Assembly: GCA_003435055.1 (NCBI GenBank)
Contig: QUMM01000016.1
Location: 6,637-70,636 of the forward strand
Length of the DNA stretch: 64,000 bases
Direction of reading: 5' to 3'
From: Lachnospiraceae bacterium OF09-6
GTDB lineage: Bacteria; Bacillota; Clostridia; Lachnospirales; Lachnospiraceae
Shown: positions 8,611-18,798 of the stretch, piece by piece
How the letters are laid out: every line of letters begins with the position of its first letter
Numbering within the stretch: the first letter of the stretch is position 1
The notes under the pieces: generated by a model
The model's database searches: none
Told to the model about the DNA's origin: nothing
What the model saw: only the letters and a program-made list of their open reading frames with translations
Made by a program: the position numbers and the translations under genes

Positions 8611-11600
8611 ATGGCTGAAAATGAAAAACAGTTTGAATCTAATATTGAAGCCTTTCTTATCTCACCTGCTGGTGGATATGAAAAGGCGACAGATGCTGGA
8701 TATACTTCATCTTCTGGTATGGCGTTGGATATTTATACATTGGTTGGGTTTGTGAAAACAACCCAGCCGATTATGTGGCAGCGTTTTGAAAAGCAGTGTA
8801 ATTCTGACCCATACAAGAAGTTTTATAAATGTTTTGAAGATGCTGTACAGATGGATGGATTGCTGTCTGTCATGCGACATGGATTTAAACATCGTGGAAT
8901 GGATTTTAAGGTTTGCTATTTCAAGCCGGAATCCACTTTGAATGATGTTGCTGTAAAAAGATATGAGCAGAATGTGTGTCAGTGCATCAGGCAGTGGCAT
9001 TATTCAGAGCAGAACAACAATTCAGTTGATATGATGCTTGCAATCAATGGTATTCCAGTGGTTGCAATTGAATTAAAGAATCAGCTGACAGGTCAGACCG
9101 TGGACAATGCAAAATTGCAGTGGCAGTATGACCGTGACCAGAGGGAACCTGCATTTTGGCTGAATCATCGTATTCTGGCATATTTTGCAGTAGACCTTTA
9201 CGAAGCATGGATGACTACGGAACTGAAAGGTGCAGATACATATTTCTTGCCATTCAATCAGGGTTCCAACGGTGCCGGAAATGACGGTGGTGCTGGAAAT
9301 CCGCAGGCGGAAGATGATAATTATGTGACATCTTATATCTGGGAAGACGTATTACAGAAAGATAGCTTGCTGGATATTATCCAGAAGTTCATCAGCTTTG
9401 AGGTGAAGATCGAAAAGAAAGATGGAAAGAATGTCACAAAGAAGCGTCTGATTTTCCCTAGATTTCATCAGCTGGATGTAGTACGTAAGTTGATTGCTGA
9501 TGTGCGTGAGAACGGTTCAGGAAACAATTATCTGGTTCAGCATTCCGCTGGTTCAGGTAAATCAAATTCTATTGCATGGACAGCGTATCGTCTGGCATCT
9601 TTGCATAATGATGATAATGAACCTGTATTTACATCAGTTGTTATCGTAACTGACAGACGTAATCTGGATGCACAGTTACAGGAAACAATCACAGGATTCG
9701 ACCATACAATCGGTAGTGTATGTACGATTGATGAAAAGAAATCCTCTAAGGATTTAAAGGATGCATTGAACGCCGGAAAGAGAATCATTGTAACAACATT
9801 GCAGAAATTCCCGGTCATATATGAAGAGGTGGATGATACAACAGATAAGCGATTTGCGATTATCGTAGATGAAGCACATTCTTCTCAGACTGGTTCCTCT
9901 GCAATGAAATTGAAGACTGCGCTTGCAGATGTGTCGGATGCTCTGAAAGAGTATGCGGAACTGGAAGGAAAAGCCGAAGATGAATTGTTGGATGACAATG
10001 ACCGTCTGATGCGTGAAATGATTTCGCATGGAAAGCATAAGAATCTTTCATTTTTTGCGTTTACAGCAACACCAAAGGGTGCAACATTGGAGATGTTCGG
10101 TACAGAATGGAATGATGGTTCTTATCATCCATTTCATGTATATTCGATGCGTCAGGCAATCGAAGAAGGATTTATTCTGGATGTTCTGCAGAACTATACA
10201 ACGTACAGAACATGCTATCAGATTGCGAAGAACACAGAGGATAATCCAGATGTTCCGCAGTCGAAAGCATTAAAGGTGATCAGGAAATACGAAGAATTGC
10301 ATCCGTACAATATTCAGCAGAAATCTGCAATTATTGTTGAGACATTCCGTAATGTAACGAAACAGAAAATCAAAGGAAAAGGAAAGATGATGGTTGTAAC
10401 ATCATCAAGACTTGCTGCGGTTCGTTACTATCATGAGATTAAGAACTATTTGGAATCAAATGGTTATCATGATGTAGAAATTTTGGCTGCGTTCTCTGGT
10501 TCTATCAAAGATCCGGATGACCAGAAGGATATTGAATGGACAGAAAGCAAGCTGAATGGTGTGAATGAATCACAGACAAAACAGGTATTCCATGATGAAG
10601 GAAATATTCTGATTGTAGCTGAGAAATATCAGACAGGATTTGATGAACCATTACTTCATACAATGATTGTCGATAAAAAATTGCGTGGTGTAAAGGCTGT
10701 TCAGACATTGAGTAGATTGAACCGTACGCATCCAGATAAACAGGACACATTCATCATTGATTTTGTGAATACCAAAGACGATATTTTGAAAGCATTTCAG
10801 CCGTTTTATCAGGAAACATCATTGTCTCAGGAAATTAATACGGATTTGATTTACAAAACACAGAAAATGTTGCGAGCGTTTAAGGTTTATAATGACGCTG
10901 ATATTGAAAAAGTAAATAAAATTTATTTTGATGAGGATAAGCGAAAAGCCAATAAAATTCAAGCAGCTGTGACAAATGCGTTGCTGCCAATTCAACGAGA
11001 ATACAATGTTTTAAATCCAGAACAGAGGTATCAATTTCGAAAACTCTGTAGAACATTTGTAAAGTGGTATGGGTATATCACACAGATTACACGTATGTTT
11101 GATAAACAAATGCACAATGAATATATTTTCTGCGCTTATTTGGAGAAGATTTTACCGGCAGATCCTACAGTCATGTTCGATCTTGGAAACAGAGTAAAAC
11201 TCAATTACTATAATCTTGAAAAAACATTTGAAGGATCGATTAATCTGGTAAAAGAGGAGAAAGGTGTTTATGAGCCAGCGAAGCTGAAAAAACCTGTAAA
11301 AATGACAGAGACGTTAAGCCCATTAGAACAAGTTATCGAGAAAATTAATCAGCAGTATGCTGGAAATTTTACAGAAGGTGATCGAGTCGTAATAACTGCA
11401 TTACATCAGAAATTGAAGAATAACAAAAAGTTAATAAAGGCGGCAAAGACAGATGGACGCCAGATATTTGAAAAAAATATATTCCCTCAGTTATTTGATG
11501 ATGCAGCACAAGAAGCATATGTTGAGAGCACAGAGACTTATACAAAATTATTTGAAGATGCTGGAAAATACCGTGCAATTATGAGTGCATTGGCGCAGGC

Positions 11601-11631
11601 AATGTTCGATGAAATGAAGGAATCTGTATAG
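8611..11631 (+). CDS. hsdR: Type I restriction-modification system, restriction subunit
   Basis: HsdR is the ATP-driven translocase and endonuclease of the complex. The 1006-aa protein begins with a PD-(D/E)xK-type nuclease domain ([12 protein letters not shown], in which ELK supplies the E-x-K). It continues with a superfamily 2 motor: Walker [11 protein letters not shown], the DEAH box [11 protein letters not shown] and motif [12 protein letters not shown]-terminal helical region follows that should bind the methylase core. The start three bases after hsdS has AAGGGTGG upstream. The last third, from about 10860, is more A+T-rich than the motor region, hinting at a mosaic origin. All key motifs are intact. 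Confidence 0.95.
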   Translation: MAENEKQFESNIEAFLISPAGGYEKATDAGYTSSSGMALDIYTLVGFVKTTQPIMWQRFEKQCNSDPYKKFYKCFEDAVQMDGLLSVMRHGFKHRGMDFKVCYFKPESTLNDVAVKRYEQNVCQCIRQWHYSEQNNNSVDMMLAINGIPVVAIELKNQLTGQTVDNAKLQWQYDRDQREPAFWLNHRILAYFAVDLYEAWMTTELKGADTYFLPFNQGSNGAGNDGGAGNPQAEDDNYVTSYIWEDVLQKDSLLDIIQKFISFEVKIEKKDGKNVTKKRLIFPRFHQLDVVRKLIADVRENGSGNNYLVQHSAGSGKSNSIAWTAYRLASLHNDDNEPVFTSVVIVTDRRNLDAQLQETITGFDHTIGSVCTIDEKKSSKDLKDALNAGKRIIVTTLQKFPVIYEEVDDTTDKRFAIIVDEAHSSQTGSSAMKLKTALADVSDALKEYAELEGKAEDELLDDNDRLMREMISHGKHKNLSFFAFTATPKGATLEMFGTEWNDGSYHPFHVYSMRQAIEEGFILDVLQNYTTYRTCYQIAKNTEDNPDVPQSKALKVIRKYEELHPYNIQQKSAIIVETFRNVTKQKIKGKGKMMVVTSSRLAAVRYYHEIKNYLESNGYHDVEILAAFSGSIKDPDDQKDIEWTESKLNGVNESQTKQVFHDEGNILIVAEKYQTGFDEPLLHTMIVDKKLRGVKAVQTLSRLNRTHPDKQDTFIIDFVNTKDDILKAFQPFYQETSLSQEINTDLIYKTQKMLRAFKVYNDADIEKVNKIYFDEDKRKANKIQAAVTNALLPIQREYNVLNPEQRYQFRKLCRTFVKWYGYITQITRMFDKQMHNEYIFCAYLEKILPADPTVMFDLGNRVKLNYYNLEKTFEGSINLVKEEKGVYEPAKLKKPVKMTETLSPLEQVIEKINQQYAGNFTEGDRVVITALHQKLKNNKKLIKAAKTDGRQIFEKNIFPQLFDDAAQEAYVESTETYTKLFEDAGKYRAIMSALAQAMFDEMKESV

Positions 11632-11681
11632 TGCTTTTTAAATATACACCAAGACCAGAGTTAGTTAAAGGAAAAATGTCA

Positions 11682-11706
11682 ATTGGTCAGATGGTGTCTG
11701 ACCAAT
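11682..11706. repeat. 10-bp perfect inverted repeat after hsdR
   Basis: ATTGGTCAGA and TCTGACCAAT form a perfect 10-bp hairpin with a 5-nt loop. No T-run follows on either strand, so it is not a standard terminator. It lies between hsdR and the HEPN-like gene and could be an operator or an mRNA-end structure. Confidence 0.6.
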
Positions 11707-11739
11707 GAGAAAGAAGAAAATTATTAAGAGGTGATTGGA

Positions 11740-12710
11740 TTGGAAAAAAGAAAAGAATATGATTTTGATAAACTAGCTTCAAAATTGGTGAACGGAATAA
11801 ATTATTCCCAATCACCTGAATGGCGGGATGTTGCAGAAAATTGTAAAAAACAAATGGCAGATATAGGAAATGCTGTTAAACGGATTTATGAAAGCGAAGC
11901 AATGCAGTCTATTAGCAAACTGGCAAATCAGGTGCAGAAAATAACAATCTCTCTGCCTAAAGTGAAAACTTCACAAATAGAGTTTTCAGAAGAAATGAAA
12001 AAGAATATTAAAAAGTACAAGTGCTTGAAATATTTAGAAAAAATGGAGTGGCCACTCTATTTGCTAATTGATGACAACTTATTATCAGTGTTGGAACCAT
12101 TTATTGATGATGAAAAAACCAATAAAGAAGATATAAAAAATATTATTTTGGAGTTCCTAAATGATGAGTATATATCAAATTTAGCGTCTAATTGGAAGAA
12201 TGGCAAGGCAATAAATTGTGGAGAATAGCTGCGTTAGAAGAATCTGTAAAATTGTTTAAAGAAAGATATTTTTATGGATGTACGGCTTTGCTGGCTTGTC
12301 AGTTTGAGGGGATTATATCAGATATTTATAAAATGCAGAAAGATGCAGGAAAAATAGTTTCAGTTGAAGATTTTAGAATGGCATATGAGTATTATAACCC
12401 TGATATAAAGTTTAGCAATTCAATGATAAAGAGGGATAGTGAAAAAAATAAGTTGTTGGAAATGGCTAGTGAGACGGACGATGAATTTTTTTATTGGATA
12501 GCAGTAATAGGATATTTGTATAAGATAATTCTTACTTCGAGTGAAGAGATGAACCAAAGTGATCATCCTTGTAGAAATAAAATATGTCATGGAGTACAAT
12601 TAAACTATGGAACACGTGAACATGCAGTAAAAGCTATATTGATGATTGATATGACCATTAAGTTTGGCGAAAAAATGAAGATAATACTGGAAAGAGATAC
12701 TGTTGAATAA
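11740..12710 (+). CDS. HEPN-like protein of the restriction island, frameshifted
   Basis: I do not recognise a named family. Two overlapping frames, 11740-12228 and one starting near 12192, read as one protein of about 323 aa if a single missing base near 12190-12205 is restored. The C-terminal part contains RNKICHG, a match to the R-x4-H signature of HEPN RNases, followed by helices such as HAVKAILMIDMTIKFGEKM. The middle part (YFYGCTALLACQFEGII) is helical. The TTG start at 11740 has AGAGGTG at good spacing; an in-frame GTG at 11731 lies inside that ribosome site. The position behind hsdR suggests a defence or abortive-infection role. That role is inferred. Confidence 0.6.
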
Positions 12711-12713
12711 GAT

Positions 12714-12740
12714 GATTGGCTAAACACTGTTTAGCCAATC
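12714..12740. repeat. 12-bp perfect inverted repeat after the HEPN-like gene
   Basis: GATTGGCTAAAC and GTTTAGCCAATC pair perfectly around an ACT loop. There is no T-run on either side. The outer bases ATTGG/CCAAT match those of the inverted repeat at 11682-11706, so the HEPN-like gene is bracketed by two hairpins with the same ends. Confidence 0.6.
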
Positions 12741-12850
12741 TCAGATGGCTTTCAGACAGATGTAACAGAAGGAAAGATAATATTTAGTGGAAGTAGCAGT
12801 ATTAATATGAATTGTAGATGATATTTAAATTAGAAAAGGGACGTGAACAC

Positions 12851-14125
12851 ATGGCAATACCAACCAATATTAAAACTTTGTTATCTGGTGAAGTTGTTGA
12901 ATGGGCGAGAATTGAATATAAGGAAACCTGGGATGCAGCGGCATCTTTGAAAATAATTTGTGCATTTGCCAATGATCTGGACAACTGGGGCGGTGGATAT
13001 ATTGTGATTGGCGTGGAAAAAGATAATGGCAGACCGATATATCCGTTAAAGGGTGTGCCAGCAGATAAACTGGATGTTTATCAGAAGAATATTTATGCTA
13101 GATACAAGTTGATCAGACCCGCATACACACCGATTATAGGAGTGGAAACTTATCAGGACAAGCAGTTTATTGTGATCTGGTGTCCGGGTGGTGACAACAG
13201 ACCATATTCTTCACCGAAGACAATGGAAAAAGATAATAAAGAACGGAGACATTATATCCGCAAAGCGTCTAATACAGTGGAACCATCAGATGATGAAGAA
13301 AAAGATCTGTTTAATCTGGCAAATCGTGTCCCGTTTGATGACCGGATTAATCATCAGGCTGAGTTGTCGGATCTGAATATTACACTGGTTCAGAATTATT
13401 TAAAAGAAATTAACAGTTCACTTTATGAAAAAGCGAAAAATGGCGATTTCGCAGAAGTGTGCAGTGATATGAACATTATCAGTAATCTCCCTGAGTATGT
13501 AAAACCGAAGAATGTTGGATTGATGTTTTTCTGCATGGAACCAGACAAGTTTTTCCCTTGTACGCAGATTGATGTGGTACAGTTCCCTGATGGTTTAGGT
13601 GGAGATAATATTATTGAAAATACGTTTAAAGGTCCAATTCATCAGCAACTCAGAGAGGCTTTGCAGTTTATAAAAAATTCGATTATAACTAAAAAGATAA
13701 TGAAAAGACCAGACAAGGCAGAAGCTGACTGGGTATATAATTATCCGTATGCTGCTTTGGAAGAAGCATTATCCAATGCGGTATATCACAGAGCATATGA
13801 TATAAGGGAGCCGATAGAAGTAAGAGTTGAAAAAGAAATGATTGAGATTTTAAGTTTTCCTGGTCCGGATCGATCTGTTACGCAGGAAGGACTTAAGAGA
13901 TTTAGAGTGACGAATCGGCGCTACAGAAATCGTCGCATTGGAGATATTTTGAAGGAGTTGCATTTAACAGAGGGAAGAAATACAGGGTTTGGAAAAATAC
14001 TGAGAGCACTTTCTGCAAATGGTTCGCCGAAACCAGAATTTGAAACAGATGATGATCACAGCTATTTTATATCAAGATTTTTTGTACATGAAGCATTCTT
14101 AGAAGATGAAAATGAGCGAAGTTAG
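12851..14125 (+). CDS. AlbA_2 (Schlafen-type) / GHKL ATP-binding protein, C-terminus split off
   Basis: The N-terminal region (EYKETWDAAASLKII, then GGGYIVIGVEKD) matches the AlbA_2 DNA-binding fold. The C-terminal half has a GHKL-type ATP-binding domain: N-box EEALSNAVYHRAY, G1-like ILSFPGP, and a later GRNTGFGKIL. Related proteins usually continue into a Leu-Ser-Glu-Val repeat and a winged helix. Here that part is out of frame in the next entry. The ATG at 12851 follows AAGGGACGTG; an in-frame ATG at 12818 would add 11 residues. Members occur in mobile and defence regions and are often called transcriptional regulators. Its exact function is unknown. Confidence 0.8.
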   Translation: MAIPTNIKTLLSGEVVEWARIEYKETWDAAASLKIICAFANDLDNWGGGYIVIGVEKDNGRPIYPLKGVPADKLDVYQKNIYARYKLIRPAYTPIIGVETYQDKQFIVIWCPGGDNRPYSSPKTMEKDNKERRHYIRKASNTVEPSDDEEKDLFNLANRVPFDDRINHQAELSDLNITLVQNYLKEINSSLYEKAKNGDFAEVCSDMNIISNLPEYVKPKNVGLMFFCMEPDKFFPCTQIDVVQFPDGLGGDNIIENTFKGPIHQQLREALQFIKNSIITKKIMKRPDKAEADWVYNYPYAALEEALSNAVYHRAYDIREPIEVRVEKEMIEILSFPGPDRSVTQEGLKRFRVTNRRYRNRRIGDILKELHLTEGRNTGFGKILRALSANGSPKPEFETDDDHSYFISRFFVHEAFLEDENERS

Positions 14126-14369
14126 TGCAAAAAATGAGCGAAGTTTGAGCGAAGTTCTGAGCGAAGTTTTAAAACCGGCTGATTTTCATAAATTAGAGAA
14201 GATAATCCAGTATATTGAGAAAAACGGAAAAATAACGCCTAAAGAAGCGGAAAGTGTCAGTGGAAGGTCTACCGCAACGGTAAGAAGATATCTGAAAATA
14301 TTAGTTGAAACAGGATATGTAGAAGCAGAAGGAAGTACGAATAATTCAGTTTATAGAGTAAATATATGA
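14106..14369 (+). CDS. Winged-helix tail of the AlbA_2/GHKL protein, out of frame
   Basis: This 87-aa frame starts with a Leu-Ser-Glu-Val repeat and then carries a winged-helix DNA-binding domain (KITPKEAESVSGRSTATVRRYLKILVETGYV). It overlaps the end of the preceding gene and is most simply its missing C-terminus. Removing one 22-nt unit between the first two GAGCGAAGTT copies joins the two frames exactly, giving ...NERS-LSEVLSEVL.... It could also be translated alone from the ATG at 14106 or 14112, but no good ribosome site is seen. Confidence 0.7.
   Translation: MKMSEVSAKNERSLSEVLSEVLKPADFHKLEKIIQYIEKNGKITPKEAESVSGRSTATVRRYLKILVETGYVEAEGSTNNSVYRVNI
14114..14168 (+). repeat. Four direct repeats GAGCGAAGTT at the frame break
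   Basis: Copies lie at 14114-14123, 14136-14145, 14147-14156 and 14159-14168, so the periods are 22, 11 and 12 nt. Periods of 22 and 11 are not multiples of three, so slippage or recombination between copies changes the reading frame of the AlbA_2/GHKL gene. Confidence 0.85.
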
Positions 14370-14393
14370 TGAAGAGAAGAAAAATGCTTTCCC

Positions 14394-14422
14394 TTGCCAA
14401 ACCCCCAATATTTGTTTATACT
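14394..14422 (+). promoter_or_regulatory. Promoter of the metallophosphoesterase gene
   Basis: TTGCCA at 14394-14399, a 17-nt spacer and TATACT at 14417-14422. It predicts a transcript start near 14429 and so favours the ATG at 14450 over the upstream ATG at 14366. It also marks the right edge of the accessory island. Confidence 0.7.
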
Positions 14423-14449
14423 ATTAAACAGAAAATTGTTGGTAGAATT

Positions 14450-15252
14450 ATGAGTAGAATAATTATCAGACACTACCGGATTGCGTTGCCGCGAAAGGTT
14501 CCTAAGCCGACGGCACCGATCCGTATTGTAGTGATAGGAGATTTGCACAATCGAACATTTGGAAAAGGCAATCGGAACCTGGTGGAGCAGATCGTAGGAC
14601 AGCACCCGGATCTGATTTTTTCCGTGGGTGATCTGACAGTATGCAAGCCGGGAAAAGAAACGAATATTGATGTGGCGGTTTCGTTGCTTAAGAGACTGTC
14701 CTGTGAATGTCCGGTATATTGTATTAACGGGAACCATGAGTTCCGGGCTAAGAGATATCCAGATGCCTACGGTGGTGTGTATGAAGAGTTTAAAAAGGGC
14801 ATCCATACCTCGAATATACGTCTTCTGGAAGATGAAAAAGAACAGATCGATATAAAAGGAACTCATTTGACGGTACATGGATTTGAACTCCCTGAGAAAT
14901 ATTATAAGAGATTTCACCAGCAATATATCAGTGCAGAGGAGATCCGTAAGTCGATTCAGAAACCGGAAGATGGGCGTTACAATATTTTACTGGCACATAA
15001 TCCGGTGTATTTTGAAGGTTATGCACTGTGGGGAGCAGATCTGACTTTAAGCGGCCATCTGCATGGAGCTTGATTCGCCTGCCGCTAGTTGGAGGTGTAA
15101 TCAGCCCACAGGTGAAGCTTTTTCCGAAGTATGACTGTGGAATGTATGAAAAATATGGAAGAAAGCTTCTGGTCACAGCAGGATTGGGATCCCATTCCAT
15201 TGCATTTCGCATCAACAATCCGGCAGAATTCATGCTGGTGGAGTTATATTAA
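14450..15252 (+). CDS. Calcineurin-like metallophosphoesterase, frameshifted
   Basis: This is a metal-dependent phosphoesterase; related membrane-associated members are annotated YkuE-like. The metal-binding blocks appear in order: GDLHN, GDLTV, GNHE, HNP and SGHLHG. Directly after GHLHG the frame stops at 15071, and the expected continuation (LIRLPLVGGVISPQ...) runs on in another frame to 15252. GGAGCTTG in place of GGAGGCTTG, one missing G, explains it. Repaired, the protein is 267 aa. It starts at 14450 because the promoter lies downstream of the earlier ATG. The biological substrate is not evident. Confidence 0.82.
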
Positions 15253-15323
15253 GTGATGTCAGAATTGCGTGAGATGTTTTACAGCGTAAGGCATCGTAAA
15301 GTATAAATAATTCAGAGGTAACT

Positions 15324-16076
15324 ATGGGAATTTCGGTAAAATTGGAGCGGTTTGAAGGACCGCTGGATCTGCTGCTGCATTTGATTGATAAGAATAAAGT
15401 AGACATTTTTGATATCCCGATTGTGGAGATCACGAATCAGTACATGGAATATCTTCATGCCATGAAAACGGAAGATATGTCAGTAATGAGTGAATTTCTG
15501 GTCATGGCAGCCACCCTTCTGGATATCAAGGCTCGTATGCTTCTTCCAAAGGAAGTCAATGAAGAGGGCGAAGAGGAAGATCCGAGACAGGAACTGGTGG
15601 AACGCCTTTTGGAATATAAGATGTATAAATATATGTCTTATGAACTCAGGGACCGACAGATGGATGCAGAGCATATGCTGTACCGGGATCCATCAATTCC
15701 CAAAGAAGTACAGCAGTACAAGCCTCCGGTGAATCTGGATGAGATCCTGGGAGATTTGAATCTGGAGAAGCTGAATGCCATTTTTCAGGATGTCATGAAG
15801 CGTTCTGAGAATCGCCTGGATCCGGTGAGAAGCAAGTTCGGTCAGGTAGAAAAGGAAGAGGTGGATCTGGATCAGACCATCGCCTATGTGGAGAAATATA
15901 TATCCCGGCATCGGAAATGCAATTTCCGTGATCTGTTGAATAAGCAGAAGAGCAAGATGCGCATTGCGATTACGTTTCTGACTATTTTGGAAATGATGAA
16001 GACCGGGAAAATCGAAGTGGAGCAGGATGAGATCTTTGGAGAGATTCTGATTACGGCAAAGCAAAGTGAGGAATAA
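15324..16076 (+). CDS. scpA: Segregation and condensation protein A
   Basis: ScpA is the kleisin subunit of the SMC-ScpAB condensin that compacts and segregates the chromosome. The 250-aa protein starts MGISVKLERFEGPLDLLLHL, the family's hallmark N-terminus. It has an acidic middle (EVNEEGEEEDPRQELVERLL) and a C-terminal winged-helix end (FLTILEMMKTGKIEVEQDE). AGAGGT precedes the ATG. scpB follows after two bases, so the pair is co-translated. Confidence 0.96.
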   Translation: MGISVKLERFEGPLDLLLHLIDKNKVDIFDIPIVEITNQYMEYLHAMKTEDMSVMSEFLVMAATLLDIKARMLLPKEVNEEGEEEDPRQELVERLLEYKMYKYMSYELRDRQMDAEHMLYRDPSIPKEVQQYKPPVNLDEILGDLNLEKLNAIFQDVMKRSENRLDPVRSKFGQVEKEEVDLDQTIAYVEKYISRHRKCNFRDLLNKQKSKMRIAITFLTILEMMKTGKIEVEQDEIFGEILITAKQSEE

Positions 16077-16078
16077 GT

Positions 16079-16648
16079 GTGGATAAAAAAGAACTGGAAG
16101 CGGCAGCAGAAGCCATTTTATTTACTATGGGAAATGCAGTAGAGGTAGAGCGGATTGCCAAAGCGATTGGCATGAGTACGGAGGCTACCCGGAAAATGCT
16201 GCTGGCCATGAAAGAAAAATATGAAACAGAAGGTCGTGGAATCCGCCTGATTGAACTGGAAGATTCTTTTCAGATGTGTACCAATCCGGAACTTTACGAA
16301 TATCTGATCAAAATCGCCAAACAACCGAAGAAGATTGTATTAACGGACGTAGTTTTGGAGACACTTTCTATTATCGCATACAAACAGCCCATTACTCGAA
16401 TTGAGCTGGAAAAGATTCGTGGAGTAAAATGTGACCATGCCGTCAACAAACTAATTGAATTTAATCTGGTCAAGGAAGTGGGACGACTGGATGCACCGGG
16501 GCGTCCACTGCTATTTGGAACGACAGAAGAGTTTTTGAGGAGATTTGGAGTATCCTCTTTGGAAGAACTGCCGGAAGTGAATCCTGTGAAGATGGAAGAT
16601 TTCAAGGCAGAAGCGGAAGAAGAGATAGAGATGACATTAAAGGTTTAG
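16079..16648 (+). CDS. scpB: Segregation and condensation protein B
   Basis: ScpB is the winged-helix partner of ScpA in the SMC complex. The 189-aa sequence has the expected core: EAAAEAILFTMGNAVEVERIA at the N-terminus, VLETLSIIAYKQPITRIELE, then IRGVKCDHAVNKL and GRPLLFGTTEEFLRRFG. The start is GTG two bases after the scpA stop, with GAGGAAT acting as ribosome site inside the end of scpA. Length and motifs are normal. Confidence 0.96.
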   Translation: MDKKELEAAAEAILFTMGNAVEVERIAKAIGMSTEATRKMLLAMKEKYETEGRGIRLIELEDSFQMCTNPELYEYLIKIAKQPKKIVLTDVVLETLSIIAYKQPITRIELEKIRGVKCDHAVNKLIEFNLVKEVGRLDAPGRPLLFGTTEEFLRRFGVSSLEELPEVNPVKMEDFKAEAEEEIEMTLKV

Positions 16649-16675
16649 GAAGATCCGAACCGGAAAGGAAGCAGC

Positions 16676-17464
16676 GTGCCAACCACATATGCACATGATT
16701 TGTTTGGAAAAATGGTATATCACCGGCTGAGTCCGGAGATCAGAGAGGTGATAAAAGCGCATCAGACCACCTATCAGATTGGACTCCATGGACCGGATAT
16801 TTTATTCTATGTTCGTCCATTTCACAGAAATCGGTTCAATCAGATGGCACATCGGCTTCACAGAGAAGAAGCGAGTGAATTCTTTGAAAAGGGAAGACTG
16901 CTTTATCAGCAGACAGGGGATGAGGAGATCTTAGTATATCTTCTGGGCTTTATCTGTCACTTTATGCTGGACAGTACCTGTCATCCTTATATCAGTGAAT
17001 ATATGAAAAAGACTGGTGCAGGACACGATGAGATCGAGACAGAATTTGACCGGAGTCTCATGATTCGTACCGGAAAGGATCCGTTCCATTATCAGCCGGG
17101 GAGTGTACTGCGGATAGAGAAAAAAAGTGTAGATGCCATATCGAAAGTATTGGAAGGTATGAGACACAGAGATATCGTGCGGGCATTGATGGGAACGAAG
17201 TTCTATACAAAGCTTCCGATCTGTGAATCAGAACAGAAGAGAAAGATCAAGCTGGCGATCGCAAAGGTATTTTTTGTACATCGATTTGCAGATGGGAGGA
17301 TTATCCGGGAAGAGGCGAAGCCTATCTGTCTGGAGAGTACAGAGCACCTGACCAGGCTGTTTCAGAGTGCAGTACCAGAAGCGGCAGCAATGATAGAAGT
17401 ATATTACAAGGATCGAAATGACGACAGAGAACTAAGCCAGAGATTTCGGAGAAATTACAAATAA
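16676..17464 (+). CDS. Zinc-dependent phospholipase C family protein
   Basis: The 262-aa protein starts PTTYAHDLFGKMVYHRL and carries GLHGPDILFY and FICHFMLDSTCHPY. These supply the histidine and aspartate ligands typical of the zinc-dependent phospholipase C/S1-P1 nuclease fold. No signal peptide is visible, so it is probably cytoplasmic and its real substrate is unknown. Similar genes near scpAB are common in Clostridia. Translation begins at GTG behind AAGGAAGC. It is followed closely by the second carboxypeptidase gene. Confidence 0.85.
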   Translation: MPTTYAHDLFGKMVYHRLSPEIREVIKAHQTTYQIGLHGPDILFYVRPFHRNRFNQMAHRLHREEASEFFEKGRLLYQQTGDEEILVYLLGFICHFMLDSTCHPYISEYMKKTGAGHDEIETEFDRSLMIRTGKDPFHYQPGSVLRIEKKSVDAISKVLEGMRHRDIVRALMGTKFYTKLPICESEQKRKIKLAIAKVFFVHRFADGRIIREEAKPICLESTEHLTRLFQSAVPEAAAMIEVYYKDRNDDRELSQRFRRNYK

Positions 17465-17536
17465 AAAGTAGAGCAGTTCGGACATAAAATTGTGGAAGCA
17501 TCATAAGCTGATAAAAAGCAAATCGGAGCAAGCAAT

Positions 17537-18741
17537 ATGAAGGCAAGCAGAAGAAGAGTGCTGATGACCCTGATCATCTGGCTGGCATATATCTGGCCGG
17601 TATCAGCTGGAGAGGTGGCGCTTCCGGAGGAATTGCAGAATCTATACGCCCGCAGTGCCGTTGTGATGGACGGCAGCAGCGGGCGTGTTCTTTTTGGAAA
17701 AAATACGGAAGAAGTTATGCCGATGGCCAGTACCACCAAGATCATGACCTGTATTCTGGCGTTGGAAGCCTGCACACCGGATACAGTTGTAACCGTGTCA
17801 GAAACAGCAGCGGCTCAGCCGGAAGTACATCTTGGAGCTTCTGTTGGAGAAAAATTCTATCTGGAGGATCTCCTTTATGCTCTGATGCTGGAATCCTTTA
17901 ATGATGCAGCAGTGATGATTGCAGAGCAGGTAAGTGGAAATGTGCCGGCATTTGCAGAGCAGATGAATGAAAAGGCAAAAAGATTGGATGTGAAAGTGCA
18001 CATTTTGTTACGCCAAACGGACTGGATGGAGCAGATGAAGGCGGCGCACATGGAACAACAGCAGAAGATCTGGCACGCATCATGAAATATTGTACCTGGG
18101 ATTCACCGAAATCAGAAGCATTCATAAAGATTACCAGAGAAAAGCAGCATACGTTCACAAATTTGTCCGAAACAAGAACCTATACCTGCTACAATCATAA
18201 TGCATTTCTGGATTTATATGAAGGAACGATATCAGGAAAAACGGGATTTACTGCAGCAGCAGGATATTGTTATGTCTGTGCGGTGGAACGTGATGGAAAA
18301 AGATTTACCGGTGTGGTACTGGCATGCGGATGGCCCTATAACCGAGCCTATAAATGGAAAGACATGACAAGGATGATGGATTATGCAGAACAACATTATC
18401 GTTATGTGACATTGGAGTACCCACAGGAAATACGTTATGTAAGAGTAGAAAATGGATGGAACAGGGAAGAAAATCCATGGAATCCGGTCGAAGTGCCAGT
18501 TTATGTGGAAAAAACAGAGACACAAAAGGTATTGCTGGGCAACCAGGAAAAAATAGTGAGACATACTGAATACAGAAAAAAAACAGAAGCGCCGCTGCAA
18601 AAAGATACGGTACTTGGAAAAGTACAATTTCTTCTGAATGGGGAGGTGCTTCAGGAAAAAAAGATTCTGGCAAAATCATCAGTCGAACAACGAAAAATGG
18701 AAAACTGGTTAGTCTGGACTTTACAAAGGTTTCTGTTCTGA
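17537..18741 (+). CDS. D-Ala-D-Ala carboxypeptidase paralogue, frameshifted
   Basis: This is a second peptidase S11 family penicillin-binding protein. It has a signal peptide (RRVLMTLIIWLAYIWPVSAGE), STTK at residues 65-68, SFN at 120-122 and GKTG in the second frame. The frame breaks near 17993, where GTGAAAGTGCAC replaces GTGAAAAGTGCAC; restoring one A joins the two parts into a 401-aa protein with no other defect. The C-terminal part (18082-18741) keeps the KTG motif and a PBP5-like tail. The gene is probably intact in the organism. Confidence 0.85.
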
Positions 18742-18798
18742 GGAAAAAAGATATTGTCAAAATTGCTATAAAAAATAAGAAAATAAGGGGGAATTTTT

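Noticed and set aside
12192..12710. A separate 172-aa gene starting at a TTG
   Set aside because: No ribosome site; it continues the preceding protein after a one-base shift, so it is treated as one frameshifted gene.
15028..15252. Independent 74-aa gene after the metallophosphoesterase
   Set aside because: Its sequence continues the conserved GHLHG block of the phosphoesterase once one G is restored.
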